DNA of 64,000 nt from Hamadaea sp013361475 (GCF_040654195.1 NZ_JBFAHM010000010.1:186001-250000), one strand, 5' to 3'. Counted from the first letter of the stretch, positions 42,134 to 51,609 are shown. The notes: a model not told the origin generated them from the letters alone. A program made the numbers and translations.

Positions 42134-42212
42134 GCGTGATCGTTGCGTCAGCCACGTCGTTTCGCGCGGTGATTTGTCCGCCGAAACAGCATGGCTGACG
42201 CAACGATCACGC
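42134..42212. repeat. Dispersed palindromic repeat, family A, copy 2
   Basis: Perfect 21-base outer arms (GCGTGATCGTTGCGTCAGCC and one more base) flank the core TTTCGCGCGGTGATTTGTCCG. The core is inverted relative to copy 1. The right end provides the folD stop codon at 42207-42209. Confidence 0.9.
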
Positions 42213-43037
42213 TGAGGTGGCGGCGTCCAGGGTCTGGGCGAGCAGCAGCATCGTGGTGACGGGGCCGACGCCACCAGGCACCGGGGTCAACGCTCCGGCC
42301 GTGGTCACCGCCGGATCCACGTCGCCGGTGAGCCCGCCGTCCGGGGTCGGGTTGGTGCCGACGTCGATCACCACCGCGCCCGGCTTGATGTGCGCCTCCC
42401 CGATCAGGTGCGCCCGGCCGACCGCCGCCACCAGCACGTCGGCCTGACGGCAGACGGCTTCGAGGTCCCGCGTACGCGAGTGCGCCACCGTCACGGTCGC
42501 GTTCTGCGCCAGGAGGAGAAGCGCGGCCGGTTTTCCGACCACCGTGGACCGTCCCACCACGGTCGCGGCCACTCCGGACAGCGGCACCTTCTCCGCCAGG
42601 AGGATCTCCAGCACCGCCCGGGCCGTCGCCGGCGCGTACGCGGGCAGCCCGGCCGCCAGCCGGCCGAGGCTCGCCGGGTTGGCCCCGTCGACGTCCTTCG
42701 CGACCGGGATGTGCTCGCCGACCTGGTCGAGGGTGACGCCTTCGGGCAGCGGAGTCTGACAGATCAGCCCGTGTACGCCGGGATCGGCGCCCAGTTCGGC
42801 CAGCGTCCCGGCGACGTCGTCCCCGGTGGGCCGGTCGAGGGTGACGATCCGGCAGGTCACGCCCACCTTCTCGGCGGTACGCGCGATGCTGCGCACATAC
42901 CAGGCGGTCGCCTCGTCGTCGGTGGGGACGACGACCGCGAGCGTCGGGTCGACTCCCCGCGACCGCAGTTCGGCCGCCCGCGCGGTGACCTGTTCGCCCA
43001 GGCGGGCGGCGTGTGCCTTGCCGTCGATCAGGTTCAC
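42207..43037 (-). CDS. folD: FolD-like methylenetetrahydrofolate dehydrogenase lacking the cyclohydrolase lysine
   Basis: 276-residue protein of the bifunctional FolD family. GLICQTPLPEGV, KDVDGANPASLGRL, VVGRSTVVGKPAALLLL and TPVPGGVGPVTTMLL are all present. The substrate motif normally YVxxK reads YVRSI, with Ile51 in the position of the catalytic Lys needed for cyclohydrolase activity. The adjacent FchA-type gene would supply that step. GTG 43037 overlaps the upstream stop (GTGA), so the two proteins are made together. Confidence 0.9.
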   Translation of the reverse strand: MNLIDGKAHAARLGEQVTARAAELRSRGVDPTLAVVVPTDDEATAWYVRSIARTAEKVGVTCRIVTLDRPTGDDVAGTLAELGADPGVHGLICQTPLPEGVTLDQVGEHIPVAKDVDGANPASLGRLAAGLPAYAPATARAVLEILLAEKVPLSGVAATVVGRSTVVGKPAALLLLAQNATVTVAHSRTRDLEAVCRQADVLVAAVGRAHLIGEAHIKPGAVVIDVGTNPTPDGGLTGDVDPAVTTAGALTPVPGGVGPVTTMLLLAQTLDAATSA

Positions 43038-43663
43038 GACGCCGCCCCGGCGATGCGGGCGCGAACGGCGGCGGAGACCCGGTCGGCGCGGGCGATCGCG
43101 CTCAGGTGCCCGGCCAACTCCCCGTCGAGGGCGGCGGCCACCGCGCGGTCGGTGAGCGCCGACGTGTTGACCTCGACGTTCACGGCGGCCGAGGAGAGCG
43201 CTGCTCGCGCAGCGTCTGCGGCTACCGCCACATCGGAGAGCACGTTGACGTTGGCTCCGTCCAGGATGGACTCCGTGAGCTCGACGACCTCGGCGGCCAC
43301 GGCGGCGAGCCGCAGCGGCACCCGGGCCGCTCCGGCGAGCGCCTGCTGGATCGCGGCGCTGCGGCCGGCCTTCTCCGTCTCGGTCGCCTTGGGCAGCCGG
43401 TACGCCTCGATCACGGAGCCGAACGCCGCCTCGTCGGCGTCGGCCAACTCGGTCGCGAGGTGTCGCAGGTGAGCCGCCCGCTCACGGGCATCCACCAGAA
43501 CTGCTTCATGGTCGGCGTACCGGGGATTGCCGATGGTCAACTCGGTGACCATGCCGACGAGGGCGGCGCCGGTCGCGGCCATCAGCGCGGCGGCCGCGCC
43601 GCCACCTGGGGTCGGCTCGCCGGAAGCCAGGTCGCCCAGCCATTCGGAGATCGTCTGCTGCAC
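43034..43663 (-). CDS. Methenyltetrahydrofolate cyclohydrolase/cyclodeaminase, FchA-type
   Basis: 209-residue helical protein of the formimidotetrahydrofolate cyclodeaminase family. LASGEPTPGGGAAAALMAATGAALVGMV is the folate-binding signature, and ANVNVLSDVAVAADAARAALSSAAVNVEVN follows as usual. Free-standing members hydrolyse methenyl-THF to formyl-THF. GTG 43663 lies six bases from an AATGCT hexamer. Its product is translationally coupled to the FolD that has lost this activity. Confidence 0.87.
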   Translation of the reverse strand: MQQTISEWLGDLASGEPTPGGGAAAALMAATGAALVGMVTELTIGNPRYADHEAVLVDARERAAHLRHLATELADADEAAFGSVIEAYRLPKATETEKAGRSAAIQQALAGAARVPLRLAAVAAEVVELTESILDGANVNVLSDVAVAADAARAALSSAAVNVEVNTSALTDRAVAAALDGELAGHLSAIARADRVSAAVRARIAGAAS

Positions 43664-43733
43664 TGTTCCAGCATTCCAGACGGTGATGGGAACTCGATGT
43701 TCGCCACCAGCGGACGGGGCTAGTCTCGGCGGC

Positions 43734-46727
43734 GTGGGACAGGTTGAGGTCCGGATCCTGGGTCCGGTGCGGATCACGGCGGCCGACGCGGCCACTCCGA
43801 TCCGCAGCGTACGCGCACGTGGCGTGCTGGCCGCGCTGGCGCTGCGCGCCGACTCCGTCGTCTCGGTCGACGAGCTGATCGACGTGGTCTGGGGTCCGGC
43901 CGCGCCGCGTACCGCCGCCAACCAGTTGCAGATCGCCGTCTTCCGGCTCCGGCAGACGCTGGCCGAGTACGGCGTCGATCCGCAGGCCGCCCTGATCACG
44001 CATCCGGGGGCGTACCAGCTGGTCAGCTCGGTCGTGGTGGTCGACCTGGTGGAGTTCCGGCGGCTGGCCGGCAAGGCCGAGCAGGCGGCCGGACAGGGCG
44101 ACTGGCGCGCCGCCGCCGACGCGTACGCCGAGGCCCTGTCCCTGTGGCGCGGCGAACCCTGCCAGGACGTGGTGGCCGACCGGGTGACCGAGGTCGGCTC
44201 GGCGCTGCAGGCGGAACGGCTCACCGCGGCCGAGCGAGCGCTCGCCGTGGACCTCCTGCTCGACCGGCCCGTCGAGGCGGCCGCCGCCGACCTCGTCGCC
44301 CGGGATCCGCTGCGCGAGCGGGCCTGGCATCTCGCGGTGCTCGGGCATGCCGTCGCCGGGCAGCAGGCGACCGCATTGGCGGAGTTCCGGCGCGCCCGCC
44401 AGATCCTCGCCGAGGAGCTGGGCCTGGAGCCCGGTGCCGAACTGCGGGAGCTGGAACGCCGGGTGTTGCGCGGCGAGATCGAGGCCGCCCTGTCCGGCGT
44501 ACGCGCCTGGTTCCAGTCGGGCTCGACACCGGCCGCCGGAGTCTGGCATCTGCCGGCCGACATCCGCGACTTCACCGGCCGGGGTGACGAGATGGAGCAG
44601 GTCACCCGGGTGCTCACCGAGTCGGCGGGCGACCACGCGCCGGTGGTCTGCGTCGCCGGGCTGGGCGGGATGGGCAAGACCACCCTCGCCGTACGCGTGG
44701 CGCGGTCGCTCGCCGGGCATTTCCCGGACGGCTGCGTCTTCCTGGATCTCCGTGGCACCGACGCCCAGCCACCGGATGCTCAACAGCTGATGGGAGTGGT
44801 GCTCCGGTCGCTCGGCGTACCGGGGTCGGCCATTCCCGACGAGCCGGACGTGCGTACCGCCCGCTACCGGTCCGAGGTCGGCGCGCGGCGGCTGCTCCTC
44901 GTGCTGGACAACGCGGCCGACGAAGGACAGGTACGCCCGCTGATCCCGGCGGGCGGCGGCAGCGCCCTGCTCGTGACCGGACGCCGGGCGCTCGGCGGAC
45001 TCGACGGCGCCCGGCTGGTGGACCTCGACGTGCTGTCCACTGACGACAGTCTGCGGCTCCTGCGGACGATCGCCGGGGCCGACCGGGTCGCCGGTGAGGA
45101 GACAGCGGCGTACCGGCTGGTCGACCTTTGCGGCCGGCTGCCGCTGGCGTTGCGGATCGCGGCCGGGCGGCTCGCGCGGCGGTCCGGGACGACGGTGGCG
45201 GGGATGGCGCAGCGGCTCGCCGACGAGCAGTCCCGGCTGGACGAGCTGGCCTTCGGCGACCGCGAGGTGCGGGCGGTCTTCGCCCTGAGCCAGGTACGCC
45301 TGGACGATCAGGCGGCGACGTTGCTGCGCCGGCTCGGCCTGCTGCCGCTGGCGGAGAGCCCGGCGTGGCTGGCCGGTGCCCTGCTCGACCTGCCCGTTCC
45401 GCAGGCCGAACGAGTGGCCGACCGGCTCGTCGACGCCTCCCTGCTCGGCGTGCGGGCTGGTGACGAGCGCCTGCGGTACCGGCTGCACGACCTGGTCCAC
45501 CTGTACGCCCGGGAGCAGGCCGACGACGCGGCCGACGCGGCGGCGCTCGCCGGTGCGTACGCGGCGTTGGCCCGGCTGGCCTGGGACGCCGACGCCGGAC
45601 TGCCGGGGCACGGTTTCCCCGCGCGGCCGTCGGGGATCCGGCGGTTCGATCAGGCGGACGCGATCGCCTGGTTCGAGCGGGAGGAGGCGCTCCTGCTCGC
45701 GTCCGCTCGCGACGCGGCCGGCCGGGGCTGGGCCGATCTGGCCGGCGACCTGGTCGTGGCGATGGGTGATTACATGACCTTGCGTGCCCGCGACAGCGAG
45801 TGGGAGGAACTGGGGCAGCATCTGCTCGACCGGCGTGACCTGTCCGGCCCGATCCGCCGTGATCTGCTCTTCGCTCTGGGCGAGCAGGCCCAGAACCGGG
45901 GCAAGGACGTCGACGCCGTCTCATATCTGCGCCGGGCCCGGATCGCGTACCGGCGGGCCGGCGACGACGTCCGGGCGGGGATCGCCGCCGTGCAGCTGGC
46001 CGTGGCCAACCGGCGCAACGGGCGAGCCCGGGTCGCCCGCGCCGCCTGCGACTGGGCCGAGCCCCGGTTGCCCGAGGACGAGCACCCCGAGCAGGTCGGC
46101 CGGTTGCTGTTGTGCCGGGGCAACCTGCATCTCGACGCGAAGACCGGCGAGGCGGAGGCGCAGCACGCGTACGAACGCGCGCTGGAGCTGATGCGAGCCG
46201 GCAACGACCTCGACGGCGAGGCGAACGTGCTGGCCTGCCTGGGTCTGACCCATCGGCGGCTCGGCCGCCCGACCGAGGCGGTGGCCTGTTATGCGGTCGC
46301 GACCGAGATCCAGGCCCGCATCGGGTCGCTGAACGCCCTGGCCATCACCACTTCCTACCTGTCGCGGGCGCTGGTCGACCTGGGCGCGTACGCCGAGGCC
46401 CGGCAGGCCGCCGAGCGCGCCATGGAGGCCAGCCGGCAGGCGCAGCATCCGTGGGCCCTGGGTCAGGCGGCGATGTCGATGGCCGAGGCCGCGCACGCGC
46501 AGGGGGATCTGTCGACGGCCGCCCGCCACGCTGGAGACGATCTCCACGGCCGGCTGGGGCCGGTCCACCACGGCATCGCGGTGTTCCGGCTGGCCCGGAT
46601 CACGTTCGACCAGGGCGACCCCGCCGGCGCGACCAGCCTCGGGAACGACGCGATCCGCTTGTTCGAGCGGTCGCCGTTCCGGGCGGCCGAGGTCGAGGCC
46701 TGGCTGGCGACGATAAAGGGCCGGTAA
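43734..46727 (+). CDS. Large SARP regulator with NB-ARC and TPR domains (AfsR-like)
   Basis: 997-residue regulator. The OmpR-like DNA-binding domain (VEVRILGPVRI, residues 3-95) and BTAD (about 100-245) are followed by an NB-ARC ATPase with P-loop CVAGLGGMGKTTLAVRVARSL near residue 307 and GRLPLALRIAAGRL. TPR-like helices run to the C-terminus. AfsR-type proteins switch on secondary metabolism; no biosynthetic cluster lies in the window. GTG 43734 is leaderless (TAGTCT seven bases upstream) and divergent from the folate pair. Confidence 0.92.
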   Translation: MGQVEVRILGPVRITAADAATPIRSVRARGVLAALALRADSVVSVDELIDVVWGPAAPRTAANQLQIAVFRLRQTLAEYGVDPQAALITHPGAYQLVSSVVVVDLVEFRRLAGKAEQAAGQGDWRAAADAYAEALSLWRGEPCQDVVADRVTEVGSALQAERLTAAERALAVDLLLDRPVEAAAADLVARDPLRERAWHLAVLGHAVAGQQATALAEFRRARQILAEELGLEPGAELRELERRVLRGEIEAALSGVRAWFQSGSTPAAGVWHLPADIRDFTGRGDEMEQVTRVLTESAGDHAPVVCVAGLGGMGKTTLAVRVARSLAGHFPDGCVFLDLRGTDAQPPDAQQLMGVVLRSLGVPGSAIPDEPDVRTARYRSEVGARRLLLVLDNAADEGQVRPLIPAGGGSALLVTGRRALGGLDGARLVDLDVLSTDDSLRLLRTIAGADRVAGEETAAYRLVDLCGRLPLALRIAAGRLARRSGTTVAGMAQRLADEQSRLDELAFGDREVRAVFALSQVRLDDQAATLLRRLGLLPLAESPAWLAGALLDLPVPQAERVADRLVDASLLGVRAGDERLRYRLHDLVHLYAREQADDAADAAALAGAYAALARLAWDADAGLPGHGFPARPSGIRRFDQADAIAWFEREEALLLASARDAAGRGWADLAGDLVVAMGDYMTLRARDSEWEELGQHLLDRRDLSGPIRRDLLFALGEQAQNRGKDVDAVSYLRRARIAYRRAGDDVRAGIAAVQLAVANRRNGRARVARAACDWAEPRLPEDEHPEQVGRLLLCRGNLHLDAKTGEAEAQHAYERALELMRAGNDLDGEANVLACLGLTHRRLGRPTEAVACYAVATEIQARIGSLNALAITTSYLSRALVDLGAYAEARQAAERAMEASRQAQHPWALGQAAMSMAEAAHAQGDLSTAARHAGDDLHGRLGPVHHGIAVFRLARITFDQGDPAGATSLGNDAIRLFERSPFRAAEVEAWLATIKGR

Positions 46728-46823
46728 AGCGGCGTCCGGCAGGATGGTCCCCGGCAGCGGCACTGCCGGGGCGGGTCGCTACGTCAAACGGGGGCGTGGC
46801 GGCCGCCCCGTAAAGTCGAAGCG

Positions 46824-47585
46824 GTGCGCGACAACACTTTCCAGAACCTGTTGCAGGCGGGCGGCCCGGCGTACGGGGTGTGGCTGAGTCTGCCGAGCCC
46901 GGCCGCCGCCCGCCAGCTCGCCCGGGTCGGGGCGGACTTCCTCGTCGTCGACGCCGAGCACGGTCCCATGGGGGCCGAGACGATGACCGCCCTGGTGGCC
47001 GCGATCGCCGACGCGGGCGGCTGCCCGGTCGTCCGGATCGCCGAGAACACCACGGAGAACGTCAAACGTGCCCTCGACGCGGGCGCCTCGGCGGTCATCG
47101 GGCCGATGATCGACACCGCCGAGGAGGCCGCCGCACTGGTCGCGGCGGCGAAGTTCCCGCCGGTCGGGCGGCGGAGCCTGGGCAGCGCCTGGGCCGGTCT
47201 CGCCTTCGACACGACCCTGCCCGGCTACTTCGCCGAGGCGAACACGAAGACCCTCGCCATCGCCCAGATCGAGAGCGCGGCCGGACTGTCGAATGTGGAG
47301 GCCATCGCCGCGGTCCCCGGGCTCGACGCCCTGTTCGTCGGCCCGGTCGACCTGGCGGTCTCGCTCGGCCTGACGCCCGCGCCGGAGAACCCCGACCTCG
47401 CCGGGCCCCTGGCCAAGATCCGGCAGGCGGCGGCCCGGCACCGCCTGCCGGTCGGGATCTACTGCTCAGACTCCCGGGCCGCGATCGACCGGGTCCAGTC
47501 CGGCTTCCAGTTCGTCAACGTCGCCGCGGACCTGCCCGCGCTGCTGCGGGAGGTGCGGTGGCACGTCGGCCAGGTGCGCCCCTGA
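46824..47585 (+). CDS. HpcH/HpaI-family class II aldolase
   Basis: 253-residue metal-dependent aldolase cleaving 2-keto-4-hydroxy acids. VWLSLPSPAAARQLARVGADFLVVDAEHGPM, the metal ligands in IAQIESAAGLSNVEAIAAVPGLDALFVGPVDLA and the SLGSAWAG loop are typical. GTG 46824 is leaderless (TAAAGT seven bases upstream). Substrate unknown. Its last 120 bases overlap the convergent monooxygenase gene. Confidence 0.9.
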   Translation: MRDNTFQNLLQAGGPAYGVWLSLPSPAAARQLARVGADFLVVDAEHGPMGAETMTALVAAIADAGGCPVVRIAENTTENVKRALDAGASAVIGPMIDTAEEAAALVAAAKFPPVGRRSLGSAWAGLAFDTTLPGYFAEANTKTLAIAQIESAAGLSNVEAIAAVPGLDALFVGPVDLAVSLGLTPAPENPDLAGPLAKIRQAAARHRLPVGIYCSDSRAAIDRVQSGFQFVNVAADLPALLREVRWHVGQVRP

Positions 47586-49169
47586 CGGTCCGCGCAGCCC
47601 CATGACGTCCAGGAGGGTACGCCCAACGCCCGGACCGGCGTTCCGCCGGCGAGCGGCGATGTGCCCGTCCGGCCGGATCAGATAGAGCGTGCCCGGGCGG
47701 GCGGCGTACGCCGTCCCGAACTCGCCCGCGTCCGCCGGGTCCACCGTGATCAACCGGCACGGGACCTGACCGGGCTCGGCGGGCAGCCAGCCGTCGTGGT
47801 GGCCGCCGGTGAACCACAACGCCACCCACTCGCGGCCGAGGTAGTGCCGCAGCCGGGTCGGCCGGCCCCGGCGGACGAAATCGGCGTCGGGCGCCTTGCC
47901 GCCCAACTCGGGCGCGCCCCGCCACTGCCGAGCCGGGCCGTCGTCCGGGAGCACGATCGTGGAGACGGCGTACCGGTAGGGCTCGCTCATCCGTCCACTG
48001 TCGACCCATCGAGCCGCTCGCCGCCACCTCGTGGCCAATCGCAGGATCGTGTCCCGCCGCAGCCGCTGCCACCGCGTACGCGGAGCCATGAACCGCATGG
48101 TCGCCGAGACCACCTGCCGATTGTGTTCCTGAGCGGCCCACCTCTCGTCCTGATAGGACTCCAGCAACGCCTCCGGCGCGTGACCGTGCAGGACGGCGGC
48201 CAGCTTCCAGCCGAGGTTCTCGACGTCCTGCACCGCGCCGTTCATGCCACGCGCCCCGAACGGAGCCACGAGGTGACCCGAGTCGCCGAGGAAGAACACC
48301 CGCCGATGCCGCAGCCGGGTCAGCAGGCGCTGATGGAACCGGTAGTCGCTCAGCCACACCAGGTCGTAGTCCACCTCCGTGCCGGTGACCGCGGTCAACA
48401 GCGTACGGATGCGGGCGTCCATCCGCTCGGGGGTCGTCTCGGCCGCCACGTCGACGGCGGCCCCGAGCTGCCAGTCGACGCGCCACACTCCGAACGGCTG
48501 CGGATGGATGAGCACGGTGCTGCCCGGATGCGCCGGATGATCGAAGTAGAACCGGGGCTCCGGCGGCAGATCCAGCTCGGCGCGGATGTCCGCGATGAGG
48601 AACCGGTCCGGGAAGGTCTGCCCCGGGAAGTCCAGCCCCAACGCCCGCCGCATCGTGCCGCGCGCGCCGTCACAGGCCAGCACGTACGCCGCTGTTGCGC
48701 TGTGCGTACCAGTCTGATCCTGGATCTGCAGGGTGACCTGGCGACGGTCCTGGCGCACCGCGACGACCCGGTGCCGTGGCCGCAGCTCGACGAGCGGATG
48801 TGCGCGAGCCGCCGCGAGCAGATGGTGTTCGGTGCGGTACTGCTGCAGGTTGAGGAAGGTCGGCAGGCCGCCCGTCGCCGGGGGCAGCACCTGGGTGAGG
48901 ATCTCGCGGGTGCCGCGGAAGGTGTGCCGCGTACGCCACGCGATGCCCTCCGCGAGCATGGGCTCCGCGCAGCCGAGGCGCTCCCAGACGGTCAGCGCCG
49001 TGCGATGGACGGCGATCGCCCGCGAACCGGTCTCGGCCGGGGAGGTGAGGTCGCCGGAGTCGAAGAGAATGGTCGGGATGCCGTGGTTGGCCAGCTCCAG
49101 TGCCGCCGTCAGGCCCGTCGGCCCCGCTCCTACGATGATGACGGTGTCCACGTTGGCCAGAGTGCCCAC
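47466..49169 (-). CDS. FAD-dependent aromatic monooxygenase (MhpA-like)
   Basis: 567-residue flavoprotein hydroxylase of the PF01494 family. FAD motifs are VIIVGAGPTGLTAALELANHG, CDGARGTMRRALGL and RVFFLGDSGHLVAPFGARGMNGAVQDVENLGWKLA. A thioredoxin-like C-terminal domain ends near TLLDVMGLRGPSG. About 40 further residues are encoded antisense to the aldolase 3' end, so the original stop was probably lost. GTG 49169 is the likely start. It probably hydroxylates an aromatic compound. Confidence 0.88.
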   Translation of the reverse strand: MGTLANVDTVIIVGAGPTGLTAALELANHGIPTILFDSGDLTSPAETGSRAIAVHRTALTVWERLGCAEPMLAEGIAWRTRHTFRGTREILTQVLPPATGGLPTFLNLQQYRTEHHLLAAARAHPLVELRPRHRVVAVRQDRRQVTLQIQDQTGTHSATAAYVLACDGARGTMRRALGLDFPGQTFPDRFLIADIRAELDLPPEPRFYFDHPAHPGSTVLIHPQPFGVWRVDWQLGAAVDVAAETTPERMDARIRTLLTAVTGTEVDYDLVWLSDYRFHQRLLTRLRHRRVFFLGDSGHLVAPFGARGMNGAVQDVENLGWKLAAVLHGHAPEALLESYQDERWAAQEHNRQVVSATMRFMAPRTRWQRLRRDTILRLATRWRRAARWVDSGRMSEPYRYAVSTIVLPDDGPARQWRGAPELGGKAPDADFVRRGRPTRLRHYLGREWVALWFTGGHHDGWLPAEPGQVPCRLITVDPADAGEFGTAYAARPGTLYLIRPDGHIAARRRNAGPGVGRTLLDVMGLRGPSGAHLADVPPHLPQQRGQVRGDVDELEAGLDPVDRGPGV

Positions 49170-49324
49170 CGAAAACGGCTAGCGCCCAGATAGTCACGGA
49201 TATCCGACTCTTGCCCGGAGGTTATCCACAGGGCGGAGTTCCAGTGTTTGCCGAGGTTGCCCCACGGTGTCAGGATCTTGAGCCATCGGGCCTCGACCGA
49301 CGGCCCGCGGATCTGGGGAGACCA

Positions 49325-50347
49325 ATGCGCAGAAGGACCCTGCTGGGCAGCACCGCCGCGGCCGGAGTCGTCGCGGCGACCGGCGGGACGGTGGCCGGCG
49401 CGCTCGTCGCCGCCGAGCCGGCCGCCGCCGCGGAGTACCTCGTGGCCACGACCGAGCAGAAGACGAACGACGTCCTCGTGTTCAGCCACTCGAACACCTC
49501 GTGGAGCGACGCCAACGTGCGGTGGCGCTGGTCCGCGCCGACCGGCTCGACCTGGACCAACCTCTCCGACGTCAAGCGCCGGCCCACCGCGAACTGGGGC
49601 GACGTCGTCCTGGTGACCGCGTCGGGCACCGCCTCGGCGGGCGGCAAGGCGGCGATGATCGACCAGAGCTCGAAGAGCGTCGTCTGGAGCGCCACCGTGC
49701 CGGGCAACCCGCACGCGGTCGAGCGCATCAAGAACTACGGCGCGATCGTCGTGGCGTCCTCGCGGGCACGGCAGTACAGCAGCTCGTTCGCCGACGGCGG
49801 CGGCCTGAGCCTGTTCATCCCGTCGAGCAACGGCGGCAAGCCGGGCACCTCCTACAGCGGCTCGGTCAAGTACGGCTTCGAAGGCGCGCACGGCGTCCTC
49901 TACGACACCAGCAGCGGGCTCCTGCTCGCCGTCGGCAAGGGTGAGCTGCGGGCGTACCACCTGGTCGTGAACAGCAGCGGACACCTGACCGGGCTCAAGC
50001 TCGCCTGCAAGACGACGTTCTCCGGCACCGGGCACGACCTGCAGCCCGACTACGCCTCCGGCAAGTTCTTCTACACCGTCGGCGGCACCGGCACGAACCA
50101 CGGCGTCTGGGAGGTCAGCCTCCTGTACGCCGGATCGAGCTGGGTGTTCAGCGGCAAGAAGCGGATCAGCACGGCCACCTACGTCAAGGCGTACGGGAGC
50201 CTGCCGAACGGCGTGCGCTTCTACGTCGACGCGCCGAGCGAGAGCCAGTACTGGACGACGTCGGTCGGCTTCTCCAGCGGCGGCAGCGGTTCGCGCTCCG
50301 GAGCGAAGTTCTACAAGGCCCGCTACTGGACCACCGCCTTCGTCTAA
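49325..50347 (+). CDS. Tat-exported DUF6528-like protein
   Basis: 340-residue secreted protein. MRRRTLLGSTAAAGVVAATGG is a twin-arginine signal ending after AEPAAAAE. The mature part (LVATTEQKTNDVLVFSHSN, WRWSAPTG, VLVTASGTASAGGKAAMID, VPGNPHAVERIKNYGAIVVA) resembles DUF6528, a repeat-rich propeller-like secreted family of unknown role. ATG 49325 follows GGGGAG. It is the second Tat-exported propeller-type protein in the window. Confidence 0.72.
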   Translation: MRRRTLLGSTAAAGVVAATGGTVAGALVAAEPAAAAEYLVATTEQKTNDVLVFSHSNTSWSDANVRWRWSAPTGSTWTNLSDVKRRPTANWGDVVLVTASGTASAGGKAAMIDQSSKSVVWSATVPGNPHAVERIKNYGAIVVASSRARQYSSSFADGGGLSLFIPSSNGGKPGTSYSGSVKYGFEGAHGVLYDTSSGLLLAVGKGELRAYHLVVNSSGHLTGLKLACKTTFSGTGHDLQPDYASGKFFYTVGGTGTNHGVWEVSLLYAGSSWVFSGKKRISTATYVKAYGSLPNGVRFYVDAPSESQYWTTSVGFSSGGSGSRSGAKFYKARYWTTAFV

Positions 50348-50440
50348 CCCCCTCTCCCCGCTCTCCCCCGTTGTTTCCGCGCGATCATGAACCATCGGTC
50401 ATGATCGACCGGCGTGTCGCGTGCCTAGCTTCATGATCGA

Positions 50441-50511
50441 CGCGGTTTCGACAGCGAGTCCCCGGGCGCGAGTGGGCCGCGGTTTCGACAGCGAGTCCCC
50501 GGGGCGCGAGT
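50441..50511. repeat. 33/34-base direct repeat ending at the pirin promoter
   Basis: CGCGGTTTCGACAGCGAGTC plus CCCGGGCGCGAGT occurs at 50441-50473 and, with one extra G, at 50478-50511. The second copy runs into TAGGTT, the -10 of the pirin gene. Just upstream, GATCATGA occurs as part of an inverted repeat (50378-50391 with 50430-50444). Confidence 0.8.
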
Positions 50512-50522
50512 AGGTTGGGCGC

Positions 50523-51491
50523 ATGAGCAACCTCGACCGCGCCCCGGCGATGTCCACCTGCGGCGGCCGGGCCGGCGTCGCCGCCGAACCGGTACGCGAT
50601 CTCATTCCGGGCCGGGTCGTCCCGCTCGGCGAGAGCACCCAGGTACGCCGTCTCCTGCCGACGCTCGGCCGGCGCATGGTCGGCGCGTGGTGCTTCATCG
50701 ATCACTACGGGCCGGACGACATCGCCGCCGAGCCCGGGATGCAGGTGCCGCCGCATCCGCATATGGGCCTGCAGACGGTGAGCTGGTTGCACGAGGGCGA
50801 GGTGCTGCACCGCGACAGCCTCGGCAGCCTCCAGACGCTGCGCCCGGGTCACCTCGGCGTGATGACCTCCGGCCGGGCCATCGCGCACTCCGAGGAATCG
50901 CCACGCGACCACCTGCCGCTGCTGCATGGAGCCCAGCTCTGGGTGGCACTGCCGGACGCGTACCGGCATGTCGAGCCGGCCTTCGAACACCATCCGGAGC
51001 TTCCGGTGATCAACGGCGGCGGGGTGACCGCGACCGTGATGCTCGGCGAGATCGACGGTGCGGAGTCGCCCGGCACTACGTACTCCCCGCTGGTCGGAGC
51101 CGACCTGACCGTGGCGGCCGGGGCCGACGCCCGTTTCCCGCTGGAACCCGACTTCGAGTACGCCGCCCTCACGATGTCCGGCGGCGCACGGGTGGACGGC
51201 GTACTGCTGGAGCCGGGCTCCTTGCTGTATCTGGGCACCGGCCGTTCGGACGTCCAATTGGAGTCTGATGTGGACACAGCTGTGCTTCTCCTCGGCGGGG
51301 AACCGTTCGCCGAAGAGATCGTCATGTGGTGGAACTTCGTCGGGCGTACCGGGGACGAGGTCGCGCAGGCACGCGAGGCGTGGAACGCGGGGACGGGCGG
51401 CTTCGGCGAAGTGCACGGCTACGACGGGGATCGGCTACTGGCTCCGCCGCTGCCGCCCGGTCAGCTGAAGCCACGCGGCCGCGCCGGCTGA
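50523..51491 (+). CDS. Pirin-family protein
   Basis: 322-residue bicupin. The N-terminal cupin metal site is VPPHPHMGLQTVSWLHEGEVLHRDSLG, and SGRAIAHSEES contributes a further His/Glu. Bacterial pirins may act as quercetinase-like dioxygenases or redox sensors. ATG 50523 is leaderless (TAGGTT six bases upstream). Confidence 0.9.
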   Translation: MSNLDRAPAMSTCGGRAGVAAEPVRDLIPGRVVPLGESTQVRRLLPTLGRRMVGAWCFIDHYGPDDIAAEPGMQVPPHPHMGLQTVSWLHEGEVLHRDSLGSLQTLRPGHLGVMTSGRAIAHSEESPRDHLPLLHGAQLWVALPDAYRHVEPAFEHHPELPVINGGGVTATVMLGEIDGAESPGTTYSPLVGADLTVAAGADARFPLEPDFEYAALTMSGGARVDGVLLEPGSLLYLGTGRSDVQLESDVDTAVLLLGGEPFAEEIVMWWNFVGRTGDEVAQAREAWNAGTGGFGEVHGYDGDRLLAPPLPPGQLKPRGRAG

Positions 51492-51519
51492 CTCGCGTCC
51501 CCGGGCTCGCTGACTCGCA

Positions 51520-51592
51520 TGATCATTGCGTCAGCCATGCGGTTTCGCGCGCCGAAATGCCCGAGTAAACAGCATGGCTGACGCAATGATCA
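51520..51592. repeat. Dispersed palindromic repeat, family A, copy 3
   Basis: Perfect 21-base arms (TGATCATTGCGTCAGCCATG and C) flank a core with GCCGAAATGCCCG. It lies between the convergent pirin and LuxR genes. Confidence 0.9.
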
Positions 51593-51609
51593 CGAACAGC
51601 CGAGAGGCG

